Source: Gracilaria vermiculophylla
Taxonomy: Eukaryota > Rhodophyta > Florideophyceae > Gracilariales > Gracilariaceae
Assembly: GCA_019155205.2 (NCBI GenBank)
Contig: JAHNZQ020000016.1
Location: 2,472,847 to 2,536,846 of the forward strand
Direction of reading: 5' to 3'
DNA length: 64,000 nt
Numbering within the stretch: the first letter of the stretch is position 1; each line of letters starts with the position of its first letter. A program made the translations under genes and the position numbers. Below the pieces are notes generated by a model. That model made no database searches. It saw only the letters and a program-made list of their open reading frames with translations, and had not been told where the DNA came from. Positions 56,246 to 64,000 of the stretch are shown here, in pieces.

Positions 56246-56709
56246 GATACAATGCTTGGCTTCTACTTGCGAAAAGATGATCGACGCCTTCGGGCTTCCT
56301 CCGCGCTTTTTATACTAGTGGAGGGTTTGTCTAGGTGGCAAGCATGAAATGAAAAATTATTTCCTTGCACGATGTCCTTCGACGCTGCTTAGTTTTGAAA
56401 AGCGTGGTCGGTGCAACATCAGACTCTGTACTGCAGGAAAGAAATCAATTCAACACGGTGCCAAATTGGGGAACGACTTGAGAAACCCCGTGGATAGAAT
56501 TGAACAAAAACTGTCAATGCATGTACTAAAGATTGGCCGCGATGGTTTAATGAGCCAGACAAAATTAAATTCACTTATCATGATGTCCAGTTGTTACCCT
56601 GGGCGTGAGTGATAATGAAAGTACTAGATGGAACATAGTAGACTCCATGGCAAGGAGATGTCTGTCTGATTTTAAACACCTGCTTCGTGATCAACACTGA
56701 ATCTTAATC
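56246..56709. other. Intergenic, heparinase-like / allantoinase
   Basis: 464 bp between two minus-strand genes. A small plus-strand frame (56,349-56,612) has no support. Confidence 0.5.
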
Positions 56710-58359
56710 TTACACTTGAACTATGCTTCCGTTGACTTTAGATCTCACAAGCATTCGACCGGATGATGTCCCAAACGAGGATAAGCTTAACTCATGGTTA
56801 TATACAAGTTTTCCCCGCAAAAGTGTATAGAATACGGAGCCCCGTACTTCCATGCCATGAAAAGGAGAGCCTGTATGACGATGTAGACAAAGTTGCCTGT
56901 CAAGAACTTGCTTTACATCCGGGTCCCATACCACGACATCCGCATCTAAGCCAGGCCGGAAAGATCCTTTCATGTTATCAAGCCCAAATACAATGGCAGG
57001 TCGTTCAGAAAGGAGTTGTGACAAATCAACCACGCTAACATTTAGTGCTTTCGCAACACTCCAGGTGCCTTGCAAGCGGTACTGTAATCCAGAGATTCCA
57101 CCCCATGCTTTTGTCAAGTTGTGACCGGTTTCCTTCAGTTCAGGAGGGCAAGGAGAGTGATCAGACGCTACAAAGTCCAATGGAAAGTGGTCATGCTCTG
57201 ATGAAAACAATAAGCTTCGAAGCTTCTCTCGATTAGCCGCAGATCGGATCGGCGGAGCGCATTTAAACAATGTAGAACCATGTGGGATCTCTTCTGTTGC
57301 CCATAGGAGGTACTGAGTGCAGGTCTCTGCTGTAATTATTGCACGGAAAGAGTCTGAGTTCTTCAGTTCCAAAATGCGCCTAGCTGCCGCGTGAGAAGAT
57401 ACGTGAGCTATATGGATGTGTATGCCAGTTTTGTTGGCGGCTTTGCTGGCAATATCTATGGCAGTCACTTCCCAGGAGTCGGGACGAGATCTTTCGAACT
57501 GATGGTAACTCTCATGATCATATGAATCTAGCTGGGACGCTCGGAATCCGGTATTATCGGCAAAATCATCAAGTTCGGCGTGCAAGATATAGGGGATCGG
57601 GTTTCCATTGTACGAGGGATCTGAGAATATGCGTTGCAAATCTTCCATTGCAGCTTGAAGATCATCTTGTGTTACATGGGGAAAGTCTGCAGACTGTGAA
57701 TCGATCATGAACGATTTGAATGCTAGAACGCCTTCATCAACCAGTTCCGAAATACTGTTCTTGTTTCCGTGCACAATTCCGCCGATGAATCCCACGTCAG
57801 TGACAGGGCTTGATTTCTTGAAGGCTTCGATTTTTCTTCCTAGTGCTTCGGCATTAATGGTTGAGGGAACGTTGTTTAGTGGCATATCTAATACGGTTGT
57901 AGTTCCTCCGGCAGCTGCAGCTCTAGTGGCATGGTCAAATCCTTCCCAGCTTTCTCTACCGGGAGCGTTAATATGCACATGAGGATCAATTAAACCGGGC
58001 ATCACGACCAAAGGAGAAACGTCGACAACGGTTTCGCGCCATTCTGACGGTGTCTTTGCAAGCGAAGGCGTGACGTCGTGGATTTTTCCACTAGATGATA
58101 CCAAAAGATAAGAGGGTTTAATCTCATGAGTTGGGAGTACTACACGGGTGGAGAATAGAGCAAAAGGAGGATTAGGGAAAATCTTGGGGCGGTTATGAAG
58201 TTGAATGATGTTGATCGTGTGCAAGAACCTGTGTGAGAGTCCTACGGTCACTATATTGTGAGGAGCGATAAATCCAAAGAAAATGGCCAAACCGGGTACA
58301 ACTACGAAAGTGAAGATACCTTGATAGAACAGAATTCGCAGTACGTTAGCCATGTCCAC
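56710..58359 (-). CDS. Allantoinase with N-terminal membrane anchor
   Basis: Hydrolyses allantoin to allantoate in purine degradation. 549 residues, no intron. Residues 1-35 form a hydrophobic helix (ILFYQGIFTFVVVPGLAIFF), suggesting ER membrane or secretory targeting. The amidohydrolase core has the binuclear-metal set: MPGLIDPHVHINAPGRESWE (first two His), VLAFKSFMIDS (carbamylated Lys), ILHAELDDFA (His), IHIAHVSSHAAARRIL (His) and LDFVASDHSPCPPELK (Asp). GGTTTVLDMPLNNVPST and AWGGISGLQYRLQ are allantoinase-type rather than dihydroorotase/hydantoinase-type. An alternative start two codons in is possible. Confidence 0.93.
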   Translation of the reverse strand: MDMANVLRILFYQGIFTFVVVPGLAIFFGFIAPHNIVTVGLSHRFLHTINIIQLHNRPKIFPNPPFALFSTRVVLPTHEIKPSYLLVSSSGKIHDVTPSLAKTPSEWRETVVDVSPLVVMPGLIDPHVHINAPGRESWEGFDHATRAAAAGGTTTVLDMPLNNVPSTINAEALGRKIEAFKKSSPVTDVGFIGGIVHGNKNSISELVDEGVLAFKSFMIDSQSADFPHVTQDDLQAAMEDLQRIFSDPSYNGNPIPYILHAELDDFADNTGFRASQLDSYDHESYHQFERSRPDSWEVTAIDIASKAANKTGIHIHIAHVSSHAAARRILELKNSDSFRAIITAETCTQYLLWATEEIPHGSTLFKCAPPIRSAANREKLRSLLFSSEHDHFPLDFVASDHSPCPPELKETGHNLTKAWGGISGLQYRLQGTWSVAKALNVSVVDLSQLLSERPAIVFGLDNMKGSFRPGLDADVVVWDPDVKQVLDRQLCLHRHTGSPFHGMEVRGSVFYTLLRGKLVYNHELSLSSFGTSSGRMLVRSKVNGSIVQV

Positions 58360-59265
58360 TCAAACGATGCAATATCCAGGAAACAGAAATCCCTTCTGGG
58401 AGGACAGTGATCTGCGATCGTGCGTTGCAACCGCGTCACTCTTTGCTTTCACCAGTCTAAATCAAAATTTCGCAATCGCTCGTGTAAGGCTTCGCATTCT
58501 TTTCGCAGATCTACAGCTCTGCATACCACACTAGCACGAGAGGGTAAAGTGGCAAGTAGGCGCGGTACGAGAGAGTGCTTCCTGAGCATCTTTCCCGACC
58601 AAAACACCGTTTTTGTTCATGGAATGAGATCATTTTGACACCCCTATATGGATTTTTTCTATTTAGCTTCGATCGACGGACCCAGTTGCTTCCTACTTGA
58701 CCCTCAAGACGTATTGTCCCACAGTTTCAACTGTGGGAATGAAAGGGTACTGGCCATGTGAAGGAATGTAATCAACAACGTTTGCAATGTTGACTAAGGA
58801 TAACGAACTTGGCACGAAGAAAGGCAAATAGGCGCGCGGGGAAATATTTGCATGACAGTCGTGGGCATGGCATGATCAATATGAGCCACTTCTCTTGATG
58901 TCGAGGCAGGAAGGAATTTAACCACACTGAAGACTTCAAAGAGCAACCGACTGCTTAGGCGGTTGCTTTCATAACTCAGGTGATTCACGACATGGTGAGT
59001 GCAGACAGAATGCTCCTTTACTGGACATTCTATATGTTGAGCACACAGTTGATGCGAGGTCGACGGGAAGAGCGCGCAAGGACTGATATATGGAATCAAT
59101 TAAGCTAGTGACCATAGAAGACCAGGAGCAGCACGATTGCTCTCCGATTGAGTTTGGGCTGCAGGGCAATTTGGCAGAGGAGCGATTGAAGAATGATGAG
59201 GCGCACTGACTAGTTTGGCCACTACGTGACGCAAGGAATGTTTGCGAAGCGCTTGGTTGGATACA
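58360..59265. other. Intergenic upstream of allantoinase
   Basis: 906 bp. No gene recognised; short frames only. It holds the allantoinase promoter. Confidence 0.5.
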
Positions 59266-59694
59266 TCACTGTGGAGATTCAGGAGTATTTGATGATTTTG
59301 AAGTCGTTTCCTTCACATCGTCGGCAATTTTACGCAGTGTTTGCGGGAAGTTGAGCAAACGGCGGTGAACATTATCAACGCCATTGTTCCACCACTGGCA
59401 GAATCTTCGGCCTATAAAGCTCTCAAACGACTCCGTCTTTTACAAGCAATTTTCGCGACGCGTGGGCACGTAGAATGTCAGAGCAACGTTTTCTGCAATG
59501 TAGCGGGGGGAGGATGCAGAACTTACCGGTTGCCTGTTGCGTGAAGTGGCTGTGGAATTGTCGACATTGCCGACGATGGCATCCAGCTTCTTGGCTTGTT
59601 CATCGGCGGACTTCCAGACGGATCGATGAACTGCGAAGCCACCGGCGCAAGCAAAGAGGAACCCGGCCGTCCCGGAGAGAATGACGTCGCGCAT
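59266..59694 (-). CDS. Small mitochondrial protein, MIC12/MIC13-like (MICOS)
   Basis: Two exons give about 98 residues. Exon 1 (59,527-59,694) encodes MRDVILSGTAGFLFACAGG then FAVHRSVWKSADEQ, a short glycine-rich N-terminal membrane helix, and ends at GTAAGT in phase 0. Exon 2 (59,266-59,394), after an AG acceptor, encodes WWNNGVDNVHRRLLNFPQTL and RKIADD, ending SSNTPESPQ. Family knowledge: MIC13/QIL1 and yeast Mic12 are small inner-membrane MICOS subunits with one glycine-rich N-terminal helix and a conserved Trp-Asn motif. The order and spacing here fit, but such short proteins are hard to assign. The intron is 132 bp (59,395-59,526). It diverges from MOB1, 410 bp away. Confidence 0.5.
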
Positions 59695-60104
59695 GGTGCC
59701 CGCCGCGAAAAGAGACGGCAACGGCAGCACCCGAATAGCGGATCTCCACGCCCCTCGCAGAGGCGCGCATTGCGCCCAGTACCGATAGCACCGTTCATGG
59801 AAGATGGTCAACTGGCGAGTGCCGGTTGCGTGTCCACCCCGTGTAGTTTACACTATCAGTCATAGGTGTCTTGCGCGTGTGCTATGTGTCAGGGCACTGC
59901 ATGCACAGACGCACAAGCACTGGTCGAGAGCATAATTTTATCCAATGCATCCACCAGTCGTGCGCTAAAGGGCCAGATTCGTTTCCCCGCCAACATCAAA
60001 AGCTTTCACTTCCCCTTCCACACCGAAGTCTCTCCCCAGCGAACCGCCGTCCTCGACACCAGCCTCACTTTGAACACCCTATTTTAAAGCCTCCAACAGC
60101 CTCA

Positions 60105-60746
60105 ATGTTTTCAGTTTTCGACCGAAATAAGACCTTCAAACCCCGCCGAAGGACGGAGGCCTCCAACGCCCGGTATGAAGTTCATAAGCTGGCGCACGAA
60201 GTGCTCAAGGCGTCCCTCGATACCGGTAATTTACGGGAGGCTGTGAAGGTCCCAAACGGGTACGACGTTAACGACTGGATAAGCGTCAATGTGGTCGATC
60301 TTTTCAACCAAGTTAACCTTATTTATGGCAGCATGTGCGACAAGTGCACACCAGAGTCTTGCCCTATCATGAGCGCGTCTCCGAAATACGAGTACTTGTG
60401 GGCGGACAGCGATCGCTACAAAAATCCTATCAAGGTTTCCGCCCCGCGCTACATCGACTTGCTCATGGATTGGGTCGACAAAAAGCTCTCCAACGAAGAA
60501 CTCTTCCCCACCATGGAAGAGTCCAAGTATCCTGATAACTTTCGCCCTATTGTTAAGACCATTATGCGAAGGCTGTTCCGCGTCTATGCACACATCTTTC
60601 ACGCTCATCTCGATGAAATTGTCGAATGCAGAGCAGAGGCCCACCTGAGTACATGTTTTCGCCACTTTATGTACTTTGGCCAGTTGTTCAGTCTGCTGCC
60701 GCCTAAGGAGCTGGAACCTTTGAAGGATGTAATCGCTTCACTGTAA
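60105..60746 (+). CDS. MOB1: MOB1 kinase activator
   Basis: Adaptor that activates NDR/LATS kinases in Hippo/mitotic-exit signalling. 213 residues, like the family (about 216). Motifs: MFSVFDRNKTFKPRRR start, LREAVKVPNGYDVNDWISVN, then zinc ligands in CTPESCPIMSASPKYEYLWA (two Cys) and RVYAHIFHAHLDEI (two His), and AHLSTCFRHFMYFGQLFSLL at the end. The frame is open upstream (from 59,871) but without family similarity, so the ATG at 60,105 is preferred. It converges on YqeH, 138 bp away. Confidence 0.96.
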   Translation: MFSVFDRNKTFKPRRRTEASNARYEVHKLAHEVLKASLDTGNLREAVKVPNGYDVNDWISVNVVDLFNQVNLIYGSMCDKCTPESCPIMSASPKYEYLWADSDRYKNPIKVSAPRYIDLLMDWVDKKLSNEELFPTMEESKYPDNFRPIVKTIMRRLFRVYAHIFHAHLDEIVECRAEAHLSTCFRHFMYFGQLFSLLPPKELEPLKDVIASL

Positions 60747-60884
60747 TCTTATATGCTCTACTTTTCACCGTCACTCCCTCGCCCCTCGCTGCCGCAATAC
60801 CGCGCCTCCCCTATTCACAAGAACAACAGCAAACGGGACTTGCTGAAATATACCCGCAGAACCCAACTCTCACGCCCATTGTGC

Positions 60885-62660
60885 TTAGTAACTTCTTTTC
60901 TTTTTCCGAAGCTGCCTCTTGTTGACTGCTGTGGCTCCTGTATACGAGCTAACACCCTTTTGTGTTTCAAATGGCATCAGAGATTCTCTTGTAAACACGC
61001 CAACGCCTCGGGGAACACAAACCCGAATGTTGAGGTCACCTGCACCTGTCAGAGCCACCCAACCCAATCCAGAAAATACGACGTCAGCGCACGACCTCTT
61101 CCATCCTTCCCCTTTAGCAGTGAAAGACTTCGTCGTCCATTCACCCAAAGCCTTGTACGCTTCCAGTGAAGATGGCGGTTGTAGAAGCTCCCCGACATGC
61201 TTCTCTGTGAACTCTACCGCGTCTTCCACCTTGCCTGGATGAACCTTGACCTCTGGCGAGAAAAACGATGTGAAGAAAAATGGCCTTCCGGATACGACTT
61301 CAATCCGTGCTAACCCGCCTATATACAGCGCCTTGCCTTCCGCGAGGCGATATGAAACTCGTTCAACAGTCTTGGAAGGAAGCACCGCTCGGAGATCTTT
61401 GGAGTCCAGATAGTTTGTTAGCTGATGTGGCATCATTAAACCTGGAGTATCGTACAAGCTTATAGATGATCCGAGGGGAATTTTGATCACATCAAGCGTC
61501 GTCCCTGGAACCACACTCGTGGTTAATGCGTCCCGAACAGGGGAAACACTCCCGCGGTTCTTAGCCCGTGATTTTGAGCGATCGCGATTCTGTAGGCTGA
61601 TAAGCCGATTAATAAAAGTCGACTTCCCAACATTTGCTGCGCCTATCACATAGATGTTGGAACGGCGTTTTTTTGCTACTCGAACGGCATCGGCTAACAA
61701 AACCCTCACGTTTTGGCCCTTTGTCGATGAAACGAGATGCACGCGAGCAACGTCGGATAAGCCCAACTCTGCGCACTCATGCTTGATCCAGGCTTCAACG
61801 CGGGTCGCTTTCATGTCCGTAGGAAGCAAGTCCACCTTGTTCACTGCCAGTAATATAGTATTCTTTGACCCGACAATATCTCGAAGGTCAGGAATAAATG
61901 TGCCGTGAAAATCAAATATATCAACGAGGTATATGATGACGGCATTGATCTTCTTTAGGGCTTCCAGATTGCTGCGAAATTTTTCCGGAGAGAGTTCTTT
62001 GGGAATGTGTGCGCTATCTTGCGAAATTGATGGAGGAACCCTTAGATTTGGCTCAATGGTGCCGTAATGGGTCAATCGATAGCACCTCTGACACACCACT
62101 CTTTTTGGGTCATCTTCCACTACGGTCTGCTCCCCTTCGGAAGTTGATACGACTTTTGTAACAGGAAATCCTGCTTGCAGACGCTGTTTGGCCAGAACGT
62201 CTGGTGGCAGAAAACCTGGAACACTAGGAGATTCAGACTGCAGAATTGTTCCACAACCAGAGCACGTGTCCTTCACGGCTTCGACAACGAGCTCTGACGG
62301 AAGTGAAATCAAAGATTCGAGACGACGAAGATGTTCTTCACGAGCCTTTTCGTGTTTTGCTTTGGGCTCAGTAAGAGGTGAATTTGAATTGAAATCAATA
62401 TCTTGCTCAATGCGGTCCAAAGCTCTATCGAAGGCAGAAAAAATTTCATTTGCTTTTGTTTCAGACACTTTTTCTTGATTTGCAGGAGCCTGAGAAGAGT
62501 TTTCATTTCGCTTTGAAATGGATGCTGACACAATTGAACGCTTCCCGACAGAAACAACGCACGTACGGCGGGACGACGAGATAAGATGAAGGAAAGAGCT
62601 TGGCAATCGATTGCGAAGACAAACGACGTTCTGAAACAGAAGTGCAGAGCTCGCATTCAT
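60885..62660 (-). CDS. Plastid-type YqeH/BPG2 circularly permuted GTPase
   Basis: 591 residues. The Ser/Arg-rich N-terminus (MNASSALLFQNVVCLRNRLP) looks like a transit peptide. A zinc finger is formed by CSGCGTIL and VCQRCYRLTHYG. The GTPase motifs are circularly permuted: LLAVNKVDLLPTD (G4) precedes YVIGAANVGKSTFINRLISL (G1) and then SISLYDTPGLMMPHQ (G3). This is the YqeH family; bacterial YqeH and plant BPG2 act in 30S/16S rRNA maturation, and RIF1/NOA1 is the organellar relative. Plastid rather than mitochondrial targeting is inference. The C-terminal region (VFSGLGWVALTGAGDLNIRV) also fits. It has no intron and is divergent from the DUF3326 gene. Confidence 0.92.
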   Translation of the reverse strand: MNASSALLFQNVVCLRNRLPSSFLHLISSSRRTCVVSVGKRSIVSASISKRNENSSQAPANQEKVSETKANEIFSAFDRALDRIEQDIDFNSNSPLTEPKAKHEKAREEHLRRLESLISLPSELVVEAVKDTCSGCGTILQSESPSVPGFLPPDVLAKQRLQAGFPVTKVVSTSEGEQTVVEDDPKRVVCQRCYRLTHYGTIEPNLRVPPSISQDSAHIPKELSPEKFRSNLEALKKINAVIIYLVDIFDFHGTFIPDLRDIVGSKNTILLAVNKVDLLPTDMKATRVEAWIKHECAELGLSDVARVHLVSSTKGQNVRVLLADAVRVAKKRRSNIYVIGAANVGKSTFINRLISLQNRDRSKSRAKNRGSVSPVRDALTTSVVPGTTLDVIKIPLGSSISLYDTPGLMMPHQLTNYLDSKDLRAVLPSKTVERVSYRLAEGKALYIGGLARIEVVSGRPFFFTSFFSPEVKVHPGKVEDAVEFTEKHVGELLQPPSSLEAYKALGEWTTKSFTAKGEGWKRSCADVVFSGLGWVALTGAGDLNIRVCVPRGVGVFTRESLMPFETQKGVSSYTGATAVNKRQLRKKKRSY

Positions 62661-63230
62661 GGCGGAAGCGAAATAGAAGTCGTAATATGGTCTTACTGCT
62701 CAGGGTTGAAGCAAATTGTGTTGGCAGCCTAAAAATTTCTCTGGCGTGTGTCTCCTTGGGCAACCCTGGTCAAGCTGCGGTTTCGAAGAAAACAACTCGT
62801 ATCTTATGTTTATTCTCGCAGTCGCCGGTGGCGGTGATCCACGTGGCAGATAAGGTATCACTCCCTTAAGCTGTTGTCAACAGGTTCGGTCCAGGGCTGT
62901 TTTTCGGAAAAGAGCTTGATCCGAGATCAAATCCCAGCACACGTGTCCTTGCCGTCTTCATTGGGATCGCCTGACCACTCAACACTATCATCTTCATCGA
63001 CCCGGGCTTGATATATTAAGATGGATGTTGTCACCAGGTAACTCTGCTTCGTGCGCGAGACCTACGGCAGACATCGCGAAGTCAGTGGAGACTCTCGGAA
63101 CTTCTCAGAAGCCTCAAGCCGCAAGGAGAACGTCATAGCTTCATTTCATTCACCACCTTCAATTGTGAACATCACGGTCGTGTTCAAAGCACGTGCTGTA
63201 ACCCAAATTTATGGGTCCATCAGAACAACA
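62661..63230. promoter_or_regulatory. Divergent promoter region YqeH / DUF3326
   Basis: About 570 bp between the two starts, both for plastid/cyanobacterial-type proteins. No specific motif identified. Confidence 0.3.
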
Positions 63231-64000
63231 ATGTACGCATTCCTGTCCGCGCCGTCATACTTGGCGATGGCGCCACAAAGACGAATTCTGGACCTAAGAT
63301 GTAATGTTCCATCACGGAGAAGTGCTTCATATGCATCAGTGATATATCGTCGTTCTTGCAGCATGTCCCAGACCCACACGACGGTGTTAATAGTTCCAAC
63401 AGGTGTCGGGGCTGTCATCGGTGGCTATGCTGATGATGTGCTTCCCGCCGCCCGCCTTCTTGCTGAAGTCACAGACACCCTCATTACCCATCCAAACGTG
63501 CTCAACGGAGCTCTTATGTACTGGCCTATCCCGAACGCGCTGTATATCGAGGGATATGCACTTGATTGTTTCGCAGCAGGCCATCTTGCCATCAACCCTG
63601 TATTAGGTGCGTCAAATCGGATCGGGGTGATACTGGACGCTGGTATGCCACATAATGCAATTCTTCGTCACAAACAGGCCGCAGATGCCGCGCGCGCGAC
63701 GTGGCCTCCTCGCGAAGCGGGGCTTCATGGGGTTCAATTTCTGACCCGGACGCTCTGCTCCAAGCTGCACAGTATCTTGTTAATCATGGCTGTCAGGCAA
63801 TTGCGGTTGCTTCCTAGTTTCCTGAAGAAGACAATGAACAACTTGCCGATTATCGGGCAGGGAATGCAGTCGATGGCATCGCTGGTGCCGAGGCTGTCAT
63901 CAGCCACATTGTAACACGTGAATTCAATATTCCCTGTGCACATTCTCCATCTCTTCTGCCGTTACCAGTTGATGAAAGTGTATCACCGAAAGCGGCCGCG
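63231..64000 (+). pseudogene. DUF3326 gene, broken and cut by window end
   Basis: Conserved cyanobacterial/algal protein of unknown function. A Ser/Arg-rich leader (from ATG 63,231 or the longer frame start at 63,051) may be a transit peptide. Similarity starts at VLIVPTGVGAVIGGYADDVL, followed by LITHPNVLNGALMYWPIPNA, LYIEGYALDCFAAG and RIGVILDAGM. After ADAARAT (about 63,700) the conserved part that should follow is missing. The sequence jumps within a few bases, and in another frame, to SGASWGSISDPDALLQAAQY. This second frame has a TAG after AIAVAS (about 63,818). It goes on with AVDGIAGAEAVISHIVTREF and PCAHSPSLLPLPVDESVSPK to the window edge. Deletion, frameshift and stop in the conserved core suggest a pseudogene; an assembly error is possible. 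Confidence 0.75.

Noticed and set aside
1..64000. CRISPR arrays, bacterial operons, rRNA genes
   Set aside because: None seen; spliceosomal introns, mitochondrial presequences and LTR retrotransposons show nuclear eukaryotic DNA.
63985..64000. NotI-like gcggccgc at the window end suggesting vector sequence
   Set aside because: It reads in frame as the conserved SPKAAA of DUF3326, so it is ordinary coding sequence.

Overview
This is a nuclear segment from an intron-poor photosynthetic eukaryote, most likely a red alga. The host genes are eukaryotic (complex I PSST subunit, EFL1, MOB1, deoxyhypusine synthase, NAD-isocitrate dehydrogenase, a Sey1/RHD3-type GTPase, TAPT1). A plastid-type YqeH GTPase and a cyanobacterial-type DUF3326 gene point to a phototroph. 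Introns are few and short (74 and 106 bp where both ends are clear). Gene-dense DNA sits beside a block of retrotransposons. The red-alga assignment is inference; nothing here names a species.

Layout. 1-9,373: sparse DNA with a very GC-rich island (1.14-2.64 kb, with a poly-C tract), a gene for an Arg/Gly/Asp-rich protein built on 222-bp repeats (5,815-7,401), and a decayed tRNA-methyltransferase gene (TrmO/TsaA family, about 7.75-8.46 kb). 9,374-30,872: a three-level nest of one Ty3/gypsy chromovirus family, transcribed from the minus strand. An old element (9,374-30,872) carries a younger full-length copy (19,611-30,121, target duplication TGAGG) in its leader, and a solo LTR (9,688-10,240, target duplication AGGAG) in its 3' LTR. 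Both copies have gag, protease, RT, RNase H, integrase and chromodomain remains. Both also carry a long extra reading frame of unknown function on the opposite strand, between pol and the 3' LTR. 30,873-34,130: mostly empty.

34,131-64,000: host genes, nearly alternating in strand, so that neighbours are convergent (often 70-300 bp apart) or divergent. In order: K+/H+ antiporter with EF-hand (+), NDUFS7 (-), EFL1 (+), TAPT1 (-, split by a 100-N gap), Sey1/RHD3-like (+), Spp2/GPKOW (-), deoxyhypusine synthase (+), mitochondrial ribosomal protein mL49 (-), IDH3 (+), heparinase II/III-like (-), allantoinase (-), a MIC12/MIC13-like small mitochondrial protein (-), MOB1 (+), YqeH/BPG2 (-), DUF3326 (+, broken).

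The host genes do not form one pathway. Several serve mitochondria (NDUFS7, mL49, IDH3, MIC13-like) or ribosome biogenesis and translation (EFL1, YqeH, deoxyhypusine synthase), and others serve endomembranes (antiporter, Sey1, TAPT1). The most novel material is the ambisense chromovirus family with its conserved antisense protein and shared in-frame TGA. Next come the 74-residue repeat protein, a Sey1-like GTPase without the usual membrane hairpin, and unresolved splicing (possible micro-exon, possible 33-nt intron).
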